Shown piece by piece: positions 44,644 through 55,864 of a stretch of DNA of 64,000 bases. Both the position numbers and the translations under genes were made by a program. Under the pieces are notes generated by a model. It did no database searches. It saw only the letters and a list, made by a program, of their open reading frames with translations, and was not told where the DNA came from. Source of the stretch: Lineolata rhizophorae (Eukaryota > Ascomycota > Dothideomycetes > Lineolatales > Lineolataceae); NCBI GenBank assembly GCA_010093515.1, contig MU001688.1, positions 79,940 to 143,939 of the forward strand, read 5' to 3'. Each line of letters begins with the position of its first letter. The stretch's first letter is position 1.

Positions 44644-46493
44644 TCATGACTCATCCTCCGTTAAATCCATTCCCACCCCCCTCAATGCCTCCACGGCCCA
44701 CACCGGAAACGCCTCCTTCCTCCCCCCATACAACCCCGCAAAAAAGCCCCTCACAAACTGCGGAAACCGGTCCTCCAAGATCGCCTCCCGCATCTGCGCC
44801 ATCAAGCTCAGCTGGTAGTGCACGTTGTGCATGGTGAGCAGGTGGGCACCGACGGTTTCTTTGGCGGCGAGGTGGTGTAGGGAAGCACGCGTGAGGCCGA
44901 ATCCAGGAATCTGGGATAGAGAAGAGGAAGAAGAAGCGGGAAGGGAGTCGCGCGGGCGGCAGACGGGACAAGTACAGGCCGGGTCGATGGGGCGGAAGTC
45001 GGTGGCGAAGGAGGCGTGGCGGAGGTTGAGAACGCCGGTGGACGTGATGGCATTGCCGAAGCGCTGGTTTCGGCGAGTGTCAGCTTTGCCGTTGGTAATG
45101 GGTTGATCGGGGAGGTGGGCCTACGGCGGTCCGGGTCGGCCAGACGCAGTCGAACATGTCGGCGCCAAGCGCGACGGAGACGACGAGGTCTTCCGGGTAG
45201 CCCTGGAGTGGGTGGTAGACATGTCAGCCGTACGGATGCGAAGTGAGGAAGCAATGAAGGTGGAATGCTCGACTCACCACGCCCATGACATAACGCGGCT
45301 TCATCTCGGGCAGTAGATCGGTGCACGTGTCGACGCTATGTTTCCAAACATTAGTTCCGTCCCTTTTGCCGCCCCCTCAAATCCCGGAAAGATATCCGTC
45401 TTCCTCCCTCATTCTTCACCACCCAGACTTACACTTTACAGTATGCGTCCTTTTCCTCCCCGCCGCTCAACCCACCGATCGCAATCCCCGGCGTATCCCT
45501 CTCCACCATCAACCTCACACACTCCCTCCTCAGCTCCAGGTCCAGCCCGCCCTGGACGATGCAAAACAGGTTCTGCACCTCCGGTCGCCTGTGTGCCGCA
45601 ATGCACCGGTCGAGCCAGCGCACGCTGCGCAGCATGGCCTCGCGCACGCGGGCGCGGTCCGGCGACGTCGTCGCCACCACGTCGTCCAGCTGCATCATGA
45701 TGTCCGAGCCGATGCTGTTCTGCAGCGCCATCGAGTGCTCGGGCGTCAGCAGCATGGGCGAGCCGTCGTGCGGCGAGAGGAAGCGCACGCCGGCCTCGGT
45801 GATGGTGGCGAGCTTGAGGAGCGATACCATTTGGAAGCTTTGCGTTTTTGTGGCGCCACACATGGGGGCGTGTTGGTTGTCAGCGTCCGAGACCGAGGGC
45901 GTATATGCTTGTATGGTGATTTTGTGACGGCTACGGCTTACCCTCCGCTATCTACACCAGCCCCGTTCGTTAGCCCGGCTTCTTTCTCCTTTGTAGGCAA
46001 TTTCGTTGCGGATGCCGAAAGCTCCCGTGTCCATTTAACATTGTCAAGCACCTGTCAAGATATTATGATTCCACCCCTGCAGCTTATGGGCTCCGCCCAC
46101 CGCATCCAGCGTAGCCTGTCCCGGCTTGAGACCCAAGTGATACGTGTTGTTGAGGCAGAGGCGGCACCCCGTATCCGCTAGCTGCTCGGGCGTGAGTCCC
46201 TTGAGCGACGCCTGCGTCGCGACGGGCATGAAGATGGGCAGCGGGACAGGGCCATGCGGCAGGGTGAGGGTCGCGGCGCGGGCTTTCGTAGTCTGAAAAT
46301 AGACGAAAAGGTTTGTTAGATATATGCTGGTGGTGGTGGTGATTCTGTGGACGAGAAGATAGGTGAAGAAAGCGCATACGGAGCATTTTGCGTGTAGCTC
46401 GAACTTGAGCGCCGAGGGCATGGGCGGTGGGGTCATTATTGCGGCGGAGCACGAAGAGGAGGCGCGCGGCAGGGCCCGGGACAATGCATTCAT
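44644..46493 (-). CDS. Queuine tRNA-ribosyltransferase catalytic subunit (tRNA-guanine transglycosylase)
   Basis: Seven exons, 46493-46380, 46292-46052, 45951-45942, 45837-45433, 45335-45278, 45202-45125 and 45063-44644, give 441 residues. It exchanges guanine at position 34 of GUN-anticodon tRNAs for queuine, working with QTRT2. Motifs in order: [20 protein letters not shown] with the catalytic Asp119, LMLTPE-like [48 protein letters not shown], and nucleophile Asp294 ([15 protein letters not shown]). The zinc site is C332-x-C334-x2-C337 plus His381 (TMHN). The third exon is only 10 nt and supplies Asp-Ser-Gly-Gly. The N-terminus [20 protein letters not shown] is Arg/Ser-rich and mitochondrial-like, with a second Met at residue 20 before the conserved body. 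Confidence 0.95.
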
Positions 46494-46990
46494 GCTTTGA
46501 CAGAAAAGGAAGAACAAGAAGAAATGTTCGCGTCCGCATACGCGAGCCTCAATTTGGTGCTGGAGTCGCGATGGTTGGCTGAGTGGTTTGATTGGTCGGG
46601 TGGACGACAATGCTTACTAAGTCAGTCTAGCCACTTACTGTAGTACCTCGCTGCGCCAAGCTTCCTCTTGAATCCTGTACTTCTTAGTCCAGCCGCAGTC
46701 AGACGATTGAACGTGGAGTTTGCCCTACCCTCGACGGAAGTATTGGCGTCGAACGTGACGCCTGCCGTTCGACTCCGTAGGACCTCTAATTTGGCCCCCA
46801 ATAAGCTACGTCAGAACTCGCAAGGGCAGACTTGACTTTCTATATAGCAACCAACACTCTGTCTTACTCCCTCGCCCACCGAAAGAACTAGACACCAGTT
46901 ACCACAGTGAACCAACAGGTCATCTACGAAACTCACATTACTAGAGCTATTTCATCAAACAACAACACGCATCCCCACCCCCCGCACCCA
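46494..46990. promoter_or_regulatory. 497-bp divergent promoter region with TATATAG
   Basis: The spacer lies between the tRNA-ribosyltransferase (-) and Rossmann-protein (+) starts. TATATAGC at 46841-46848 sits about 145 bp before the ATG at 46991 and serves the plus-strand gene. No clear TATA is seen for the minus strand, as is common for housekeeping genes. Confidence 0.45.
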
Positions 46991-47773
46991 ATGACCCACC
47001 TCATCCTCACAGGCGCCACTGGCCTCGCCGGGTCCGCCTTCCTCTCTCACGCCCTCTCTTCCCCTTCCATCTCCCACGTCTCCATCCTCTCCCGCCGGCC
47101 CGTCCCGCTCGCGACCTCGCACCCTAATGCAGCCAAAGCCACCGTGCACATCCACGCCGACTTCGCCACGTACCCGGACTCGCTGCTCGGCTCGCTGCAC
47201 GGCGCCACGGCGTGTGTCTGGGCGCTCGGCGGCAGCTCCGTCGGCATGAGCGAGGCCGAGTACGTACGCATGACGCGCGACTACCCGGTCGCGGCAGCGA
47301 GCGCTTTTGCGGAGCTGAACAAGCCCGGAACAGGAGAAAGCGCGGCGCGGCCGTTCACCTTCGTCTACGTCTCGGCCGACGACGCCGACCAGGCCGGCAC
47401 GTCCAGCGCCTTGTACCGCCGCGTTAAGGGGCAGGCCGAGCGCGACTTGCTGTCTCTGATGGACGCGCGCCCGTCGCTCCGCGTCTACAACGCGCGGGCC
47501 GGCGCCATCATCCCGGACGCCGGGGCGTGGATCGCGGACCGCCCCATGATGGCGCGCGAGAAGTACTTTTACTTCCCCGTCGCGGCTCCCGTGCTCAAGA
47601 AGGTGTATCCGAACATCATATCGCCGACGGGGAAGCTAGCCGAGGCGTTGGTCAAGTTGGCGATAGGCGACGGAGAGAGCCTGGGGAAGGAGGATGGGAA
47701 AAACGGTTTATTCAATGGAGGGAGGACTGTGGGGAATAAGTATTTGAGAGAGATGGTGGGGTTGCCTAATTGA
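46991..47773 (+). CDS. NAD(P)-binding Rossmann-fold protein (FMP52/NmrA-like short-chain epimerase type)
   Basis: An intronless frame of 260 residues. MTHLILTGATGLAGSAFLSH gives the GxxGxxG dinucleotide-binding motif; ILSRRP follows as the second strand. TACVWALGGSSVG and FVYVSADDADQAG match the positions of the third and catalytic strands of atypical short-chain dehydrogenases, and YRRVKGQAERDLL supplies the Y-x3-K pair. ARAGAIIPD is in the post-catalytic position. The start is set at 46991, where the conserved fold begins; an in-frame upstream ATG at 46907 would add a His/Pro-rich leader unlike the family. Related proteins include mitochondrial outer-membrane FMP52 and fungal epimerase-like proteins; the substrate is unknown. 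Confidence 0.88.
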   Translation: MTHLILTGATGLAGSAFLSHALSSPSISHVSILSRRPVPLATSHPNAAKATVHIHADFATYPDSLLGSLHGATACVWALGGSSVGMSEAEYVRMTRDYPVAAASAFAELNKPGTGESAARPFTFVYVSADDADQAGTSSALYRRVKGQAERDLLSLMDARPSLRVYNARAGAIIPDAGAWIADRPMMAREKYFYFPVAAPVLKKVYPNIISPTGKLAEALVKLAIGDGESLGKEDGKNGLFNGGRTVGNKYLREMVGLPN

Positions 47774-48438
47774 CTGATTTGGAGAAGGTGGGCCGGAATT
47801 GGTGCGTAGCATCTATGCCTTGGAACCATATTTTTACTTTTTGCTTCCGAATTAAAGTGAATAGTGTTAGCTAAAATGGCTACAGGATTATCGTAATGGA
47901 GTGATAAATTAAAATCCTCACTCTATAATGGGGCGCAGTACTAGGTTGTGGCGCTAGCTCGGCTCAGCCCCCTGGACGCGAAACAAGTCGTCGCCCTAGC
48001 AACCGGCTCCCCCAACTGCAGCTCCACCGTCAACACTCGCGCCAACCGCCCGCATCAGGCCGCGCATCATCCCTCCTAGCGACATTGCTCCATCCCACTC
48101 GCTGCGCATCCTTTCCGGAGGCACTTGTTCTCACTACCCCATATCCTACGACTGTTTGAACGATTAGGTCTGATCGGGCGCATTGTGCGTGTATCGCGCG
48201 TCGCCATCACCCGCTCGCTTTGAACCGCATCGACGATAAACAGACTCAATCTACGTCGCTCGCGCACACTCTTGCCGTCCAAACACCTACGATATATCTT
48301 TGCGTATTCCTGTCTCACCTCGAAGCGAACTGACGCATTCCCACCATCACGCCCACTCCGACACGGTCGGCCATCGTTCCCTCTCCCCTCTCCATCCGGT
48401 CCGCAAGCCGGCTCACGCGCGCGGCACCCTTCGAGTCG
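47774..48438. other. Intergenic, promoter and leader of the chitin synthase
   Basis: A short AT-rich 3' flank is followed by a GC-balanced region with CACTCC and CTCTCCCCTCTCC pyrimidine runs close to the start codon. No TATA box or gene is evident. Confidence 0.5.
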
Positions 48439-51400
48439 ATGGACCCTCCTGGCACGCCGACCCGCGGCGGCGGCCCGCCGCGCTACCCGGGTCCGCCCGC
48501 GTACGCGTCGACGGTGAGCGCTGGCGAAGACGACGAGATGGCGTCGTTTGTCGCGCCGGCGACGAGCAGCCACCAGCAGGGCGCGACGATGCGCCTGCTG
48601 ACCAACGTCGAAGATGGAGGATACAGACCGTTAGTAACCCCCACCGAATCCATGGAGGCCCACGCGGGCGGCAGCGGCAGCAGCTACATTGCTTCGTCTT
48701 CTTCCGCTTCTGTAGCTGTCTCGTCCGGCGACGGCACGCCGGTTAGACGCGGCGGTCGCGCCGGGAATGCGACGGCCCAGCGGAAGAAGGGTGGCGGGCA
48801 AGACGAAGAGACGATTATGACGACGCCCGGTGAGAGGACTGTGAAAGCGCGATTGAGGACCAAGAGGGTGGTGTTTGCGCAGCCTGAAACGGTCAAACCC
48901 AGGGGAGATGACGATGCGCCCGTTAAGAAACCGGCGCCAGCGTCGCCCCTAGGCAGCGCTGTTTCGGGCCTGCTCGAGGAAGCTTCAACATCGCTTGCTC
49001 GGACTGCGCCGCCTAGAACTCCCCGACGGGGTATACATCTCCGCCACAAAATCAAGATCACGCCCGACGATATCACAGTTGTCCGCCGCAAGTCATCATC
49101 ATCGCGATATCCCTCGCAGCGACAGCAGAGCTCCAAAAAGGAAGAAAGCAAAAACAACAGCAACAATAGATTAGAAAACTCACTATATACCCCTTCATAC
49201 AACAGGTCATCCCCCCCGCAACGCTCCTACCACCCGTCGACGACGTCGCTCCCGCTCTCGTCCTCGCGGCCCCCATCGGTCCTGCACCAAGCCCCCGATA
49301 TCCCCCCTCCAATCGATGACGCCGACTCCTACAGCGTCCACGCCTCCGCCACGCACCCCATGAACCCGCCCCACGCCACCGCTACCTACCGCCCCTCGTC
49401 GCCGCTGCGAGCCGCCTCGCCGACGCGCCCCTGGACGCCCTCGCGCGTGTCCTCGCCTGACTGGACCCGCCCGCCCGCCTCCGCCAGCGCCTACGAGCCC
49501 GCAGACCTGAACGGCTCGCCGCGGCCGGGCACGCCGTCGTCGGTGCGGTACGGCAGCGGCAGCCCGAAGCGGCCGCTGCCGCCGAAGCCGCTGTTCGCCG
49601 CGGCGGCGTCGGCGGGCGGGCGGCGACCGCGCTCCCGCGACTCCGAGGCGGAGCGCAGCGGCGCTGGCGACGACGCGACGATTCCGATCACGGACAGCAG
49701 GGTTGGAGAAGAGGACGAGGAGAAGTACGATGGTGATGATGTGTTTGGGCCGGACGGCGAGGCCGACTTGGCGGATGGGAAGACGAGTAGTCTTGGGCAC
49801 GGCCATCACAGGCCGGGGATGCATAGCACCGCGTCGTTCGAGTCGCAGACGACGTTCACGGACGAGGACCTGGGCACCATGAGCGCGGCGGCCAAGGGCG
49901 ACGAGTTCGAGCACTACGGGCCCGCGCCGGCGACGGCGCAGCCGCGCCGCGGCGCACGCCAGGCCCAGATGTCGCAGAAGGAGGTGCGGCTCATCAACGG
50001 CGAGCTGATTCTCGAGTGCAAGATCCCGACCATCCTGGATAGCTTCCTCCCGCGGCGGGACAACTCCGAGTTCACGCACATGCGGTACACGGCGGCGACG
50101 TGCGACCCGGACGACTTCGTGGACCGCGGCTACAAGCTGCGGCAGAACATCGGCGCCACCCAGCGCGAGACGGAGCTGCTCATCTGCATCACCATGTACA
50201 ACGAGGACGAGATCGGCTTCTGCCGGACCATGCACGGCGTCATGCGCAACATCGCGCACTTCTGCTCGCGCACGAAGAGCCGCACGTGGGGCCGCGACGG
50301 GTGGCAGAAGATCGTCGTGTGCATCATCTGCGACGGCCGGCAGAAGGTGCATCCGCGCACGCTCGACGCGCTCGCCGCCATGGGCGTCTACCAGGACGGC
50401 ATCGCCAAGAACCTCGTCAACCAGCGCGAAGTGACGGCGCACGTGTACGAGTACACGACGCAGGTGTCGCTGGACCCGGAGCTGCGCTTCAAGGGCGCCG
50501 AGAAGGGCATCGTGCCCTGCCAGACCATCTTCTGCCTCAAGGAGAAGAACCAGAAGAAGCTCAACTCGCACCGGTGGTTCTTCAACGCCATCGGGCGCGC
50601 GCTCAACCCCAACGTCTGCATCCTGCTCGACGTGGGCACCAAGCCGGGCCCCACGGCCCTGTACCACCTCTGGAAGGCCTTCGACACGGATTCGACCGTC
50701 GCGGGCGCCGCGGGGGAGATCCGCGCCGGCAAGGGCAAGGCCTGGCTCGGGCTGCTCAACCCCCTCGTGGCCTCCCAGAACTTCGAGTACAAGATGTCAA
50801 ACATCCTGGACAAGCCGCTCGAGTCCGTCTTCGGGTATATCACGGTGCTGCCGGGCGCGCTGTCGGCGTACCGCTACCACGCGCTGCAGAACGACGAGAC
50901 GGGCCACGGGCCCCTGAGCCAGTACTTCAAGGGCGAGACCCTGCACGGCCAGGACGCCGACGTCTTCACCGCGAATATGTATTTGGCCGAGGACCGCATT
51001 TTGTGCTGGGAGCTTGTGGCCAAGCGGAACGAGCGATGGGTGCTGAAATACGTGAAGAGCGCGGTGGGCGAGACGGATGTGCCTGGTGAGCTCGACACAC
51101 CTTTAAGACTTGAGCTCGAGAGATAAAAGGAGAGAAGAGTTTGCTGACCTTGTTGTGATGTTTGTAGATGCGGTGCCCGAGTTCATCTCGCAGCGCCGAC
51201 GCTGGCTGAACGGCGCCTTCTTCGCGGCCGTCTACTCGCTGCTGCACTTCAAGCAGGTGTGGGAGACGGACCACACGCTGTGGCGGAAGATTCTTCTGCA
51301 CATCGAGTTCGTTTACCAATTCGTCAACTTACTATTTACGTACTTTTCACTGGTAAGCATATACGTACTCTTGACTCCTCAATGGCTAGTACAACTAACT

Positions 51401-52472
51401 CACATTTTTTCTTTCTCTTTACCCCCAGGCCAACTTCTACCTGACCTTCTACTTCGTGGCGGGCTCTCTTGGCGACCCGCGCATTGACCCGTTCGGACAC
51501 AACATCGGCAAGGTCATCTTCGTGATCTTGCGCTACGCGTGCGTGCTCGGCATCTGCATCCAGTTCATCCTGTCCATGGGCAACCGACCGCAGGGCGCCA
51601 AGAAGATGTTCCTATGGTCCATGATCATGTACAGCGTCATCATGGCGTACACGACCTTCAGCGTGCTATACATTGTGATCAAGCAGCTGTCGGACCCGGA
51701 GGGGACGCTGGCACTCGGCAACAACGCCTTCACCAACCTCATCCTCAGCACCGTCTCCACCGTCGGCCTCTACTTCCTCATGTCCTTCCTGTACCTTGAC
51801 CCGTGGCACATGTTCACCAGCTCGGCCCAGTACTTCGCCCTGCTGCCCTCGTACATCTGCACCCTGCAGGTCTACGCATTCTGCAACGCCCACGACGTCA
51901 CCTGGGGCACCAAGGGCGACAACATCATCAACACAGACCTGGGGTCGGCGCGGGGCCGCGGGCCGGGCGGCGACGTCGTCACGCTCGAGATGCCGTCGGA
52001 GCAGCTGGACATCGACAGCGGGTACGACGAGGCGCTGCGCAACCTGCGGGACCGGGTGGAGGCACCGGGGGCGCCGGTGTCGGAGGCGCAGCAGCAGGAG
52101 GACTACTACCGGGCGGTGCGCACCTACATGGTGGTGGTGTGGATGCTGGCGAACGCGGTGCTGGCCATGGCCGTGTCCGAGGCCTACGCCGCCGTCGACG
52201 TCGCCGACAACTTCTACCTCAAGTTCATCCTCTGGAGCGTCGCCAGCGTCGCGCTCTTCCGCGCCATCGGCTCCGGCACCTTCGGCGTCCTCAACGTCGT
52301 GCACAGCATCGCCGAGGGCCGCATCAAGTGGAGCGATCGCATCAGTAGTAAGGCGAGCAGTTTGGGCGGCAAGAGTGCGCGGTCGAGCTGGAGCACGCCG
52401 AGCTGGGTTAGTGGGACGGGGAGCTGGATTAGCGAGAGGGCGAGCAGGCTTGTGCCTAGGAGGGGCGCTTGA
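48439..52472 (+). CDS. Chitin synthase, division 1 (most like class III)
   Basis: Exons 48439-51085, 51168-51352 and 51429-52472 give about 1291 residues. It polymerises UDP-GlcNAc into chitin at the plasma membrane. The first roughly 510 residues are Ser/Pro/Arg-rich and probably disordered; the family is usually about 900 residues. From [10 protein letters not shown] the catalytic domain runs through [92 protein letters not shown] (851-853) and QRRRW (891-895). Seven or so membrane segments follow, with WGTKGDN between them. [11 protein letters not shown] fits class III. The long N-terminus could include an unrecognised intron or an untranslated part; a later start cannot be excluded. Confidence 0.92.
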
Positions 52473-54414
52473 TGAGTTGGGTGAGCTGGGTGGGAAAATA
52501 GGTCCGCGTCATGGCAACAAGGGTGGACGCGTTTTATGGTCTTTGTGTTTCTTTTAAGATATGTAATGATGTTGGAAATGCGGTTCGGGTTTGCTGAGGT
52601 GGGTGGTGTCCGGTGGATGAAACCCGCGTCCACTGAACAAACGGGTGGGAACAGAGGCGCGATTAGGGTATACCAATGTTGATAGCGGAGGGGATCGGGT
52701 CTACTATTTTTTAGTAGCGATGGATTTTGTTTTGGGTTTCCGTGATTTGGAACTGCGCGTACCAAGATGGCGTTTGTGGAAAGTGGAGTGGTGGGTTTTC
52801 GCGTTGAACGCTCACCAAATGTATTTCTAGATATAACTGTGCTTCTCCCGCTCGTGATTTGTCTTTGGGCGTTTTAGCGCACAACCGGTGGAATTGGTAG
52901 ACTTGTATTGCATACTTGCAGCTCTAACGAGCAAACATAAACAGTATGCAAGAACAATAAAAAAAAGAAGAGGGTCGGTCAGCAAGAACAATATGCAACA
53001 ACAATTTCACAGTAGGCCCTCTTAGACGAAATTCCCAAATATCGAAGTTTCTAGTGTTGTAATGCATCTCCTATCTATACTCGGATACTACAACTATGAC
53101 ATATAATAACTATCTTTCACTGTCTTGGCTACTGCGCAAGCAAATGGTGGATATTATGCCCATCAAGAGTGAACTTCGCAACCGGTACGTTTTAAACCCT
53201 CGTACCTCTCCAGCCTATCGTTAACTTATGCTGCAAATGGATCGGCAACTTCTTCATCCGCGTTGCACTTAGCAAGCCCTGCACTCGTCTCTGATTGACA
53301 TGCCATACTATCTCGGTTCCGCCAACACTGCTGTGAGGATCGTAACTGTATTTAACTAGGCTTCTAGCTGATAAAGAAAGGTAGATCAAGTGGCTCTGAG
53401 AAAGGTCAATTTGCGCCGCAATCGCCCCTGATAGTCGTAAGAACAAACCGTTTTCAAGTCAAGTGGAGCTGCGGGTTCGCCCTATCGGGAAGAAGGAGGG
53501 TTTGCAAAACATATTGCTACCAGGCCATATTTGGTTTCCGCCGGACTGTTCCGCACAGTTTTGGCAGTGTGTTTCAGCAAGCTGTAACCGAGCGGCGCCG
53601 AGTTCGTCTCGGTTCGGACCAGGCGTCGAAGCCGCGAGAAGTGCAGCACGTGGACGCAAGAAGAAGCCTAGTCGTTGTGCTTGACTTGCTAGTATTAGCC
53701 ACTTTTTGTGTTCAACAGGACTGGATGAATGCCGATGCCTCGGAGCTGAAAATTCGTCGGTCGATTCCGCCGCCAATTACATCCTTGTTCGGATCGACCT
53801 TAAGCGTGGTGAGAGGCAGAATTGCTCTGCGGTAATCTCAGAGCGTGCGGATACGCCGACACTTCTGTTGCTAAAGGTCGTCTGTCGCTCAGGAGGTCGG
53901 GTGTACTTCGAGGGCATGACGCTAGCTAGATTTCTAGATAGCCTCCTTTCTTGGTTCGAGCGGCGAGTTGAGGTTGAGTTGCAAATTGGCAGTTCAACTT
54001 AAAAAACTTGCAAGGCAGCTTCTTCGAGGAGAAAGCCATGGTCTGGATTCAAACGCTTTCGTTTTGCTCCTCACCTCATTTTCTTCGTCTTCTACAAAGC
54101 ATATTCTTGTTGGAGTAAACCCCCTGCATCTATAAAGCATCCTCCGTAGCTCGCCTCTAATACTACCTTCGTCCCAGACTCCTTTGCTTCATCTCCAAGC
54201 CAGTCTGAAAGTTGTGACCCCGGCAGAACTTTTTCTATTGAAGGTATTAGATCTTGAAAGTGGTATTCGTGATATTTACGGTAATCTCAAAAGCCGAGCA
54301 GAGGGACATCAATAATATACACAATACAACGCGTCGTCACCGATGCCAGAGCGCAAACGAAGCTCAGCGTCACCAAACGGCCAAGCCCTCCCGTACACGC
54401 TGGCGCACTCGACA
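52473..54414. other. Intergenic, AT-richer in the first half
   Basis: From about 52,800 to 53,450 the DNA is AT-rich and has no frame of note. Between 53,463 and 54,002 there are overlapping frames on both strands (for example 53706-54002, +) without ATG in good context or known motif. A possible acceptor (TTCAACAG near 53,720) precedes one of them, but no partner exon is convincing. Confidence 0.45.
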
Positions 54415-55864
54415 TTACGATTCCTTCTCCTTGGCCGACCCCTCGCGCGACTCGTGCACGATCTTCTCGTGGCGGCCCGTCCGGGGCATCCCGCTCACGG
54501 CGGCCGGCCGGCCCCACTTCTCGAAACCATTGTGGAAGGTCCACTCGACAGCCTTCTCGACGGGCTCGTCGAATATGTACGGCAACGCCGGCACGATGGA
54601 CAGGCCGAGCTATCCGTCAAAAAAAGTCAGCAACCCAAAGCTCGACAAGGAGCTCCTCTCGGCACGAGGCCCGCGGCGCACACGGAGCCGACCGGCGCTG
54701 GCGACGACCGACGACCGACGAGGAACCAAACAAGCGACGACAACTCACCCCGATGGGCCCCCAGGTGCGGAGCGCGCCGTTGCGGACGTTGCGCATGGCC
54801 TTGCCGCTGTACTTGACGATGCTGTGGATGGTGAAGGCCGGCAGGCCCATGCTCGCCAGGCTCTGGAAGATGGCGCGCTGCACCATGACGGTCCGGTAGT
54901 CCTCGAGCGCCGAGACCTGGCGGGCGGCCGGGGCGGCCGAGCCTTGGGCGTGGGCGCCGCCGCCGCCGCTCGTCGCGCCCGGTCCCAGCTTCCTCGTCTC
55001 TGCCTTTGGCCCGTCGCCGCTCGTGGCAGTGGTGGTGGCCGTCGTCCCGACGGCCGCAGGCGGCGGCGGCGGCGGCGAAACGGTTGCGGCAGTCGCGCCG
55101 CGGCTGCCGATGGGCAGGGCGCGGTCCGGGTCGGTCGCGCGGCGGTTGCGCACGAAGGCCTTGTAGCCCTCGTGGGCGACGTCGCCGGCGATGTAGGCCC
55201 AGCTGACGCCGTAGGCGCCGCGCACCAGCCAGGGGTGGGCCACGGGCCGGAACGACTCGCCGATGTCCGAGGTGTAGGCGACGTAGCGGTGGGCCGACAG
55301 CAGGATGGTCCGGACGCGCGTCGCGTAGGCCGCGTAGCGGAGCGACGACTCGGTCGATTCGGGCGCGCTGCGTGCAAAAAGAAAGGGGGGCGGAAGCCGC
55401 GAAGCCCGCGAAACCGGGCCGGCGGGTGTTGGCGTGCCTCTGGTTAGCCTGGGGGCCCGTAACGCTTTTTTCTTTGCGGTTTGGGGACATGCTCCTGCTC
55501 TCTGGCTCACGACAACATGGCGAGGAGCCAACCCGGTAGCAGCCTCCTGGGGGATGCATGTATGCACGTAGACGGGAGGGCAAAAAAGGGACCTTCCTAC
55601 TCACGTTCCCTCGTACAGCGCATCCCACATCTTCTCCTCGTCCTCGAGCGTCTCCTCCAGCGCCGCCGGCAGCTTCTTGGCCGGCTCCTGCTTGCTGAAG
55701 TCCGGCCGCGGCTCCGGCCGCTCGCGCGGAATGTCGTCCGCCGGGTCCCGCTCTATCAGCTCGCGCTTCGTCGCGTCTTCCAGGTTGCCTGCTCCTCCTC
55801 CTCCTTCTCGTCCGCCAACATCCGCACCGCCCTTGCCGTGTCCTCCGAGCCCGAACCAGCCCAT
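54415..55864 (-). CDS. Mitochondrial fission process protein 1 (MTFP1/MTP18 family)
   Basis: Exons 55864-55605, 55367-54749 and 54609-54415 give 357 residues, about twice the length of human MTFP1 (166). The start MGWFGLGG is chosen because the longer frame upstream opens with GTG and is closed by a stop. Conserved parts: RYAAYATRVRTILLSAHRYVAYTSDIGESFRPVAHPWLVRGAYGVSWAYI and GDVAHEGYKAF, then ALEDYRTVMVQRAIFQSLASMGLPAFTIHSIVKYSGKAM, and a C-terminal LPYIFDEPVEKAVEWTFHNGFEKW. These correspond to the four inner-membrane helices. A Pro/Ala/Thr/Gly-rich insert of roughly 75 residues separates the first and second halves, and the N-terminal 86 residues are acidic and family-variable. Role in the family: inner-membrane factor for mitochondrial fission. 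Confidence 0.92.

Noticed and set aside
46907-46990. Upstream in-frame start for the Rossmann protein
   Set aside because: Adds a His/Pro-rich stretch unlike the family, which begins at the strand preceding GATG.
49207-50667. Minus-strand frame of 486 codons
   Set aside because: Shadow of the chitin synthase catalytic domain; composition (Arg/Ala/Val/His) is typical of antisense GC-rich DNA.
53463-54002. Possible two-exon gene
   Set aside because: First frame begins with GTG, the donor is non-consensus, both strands are equally open and no motif is recognised.
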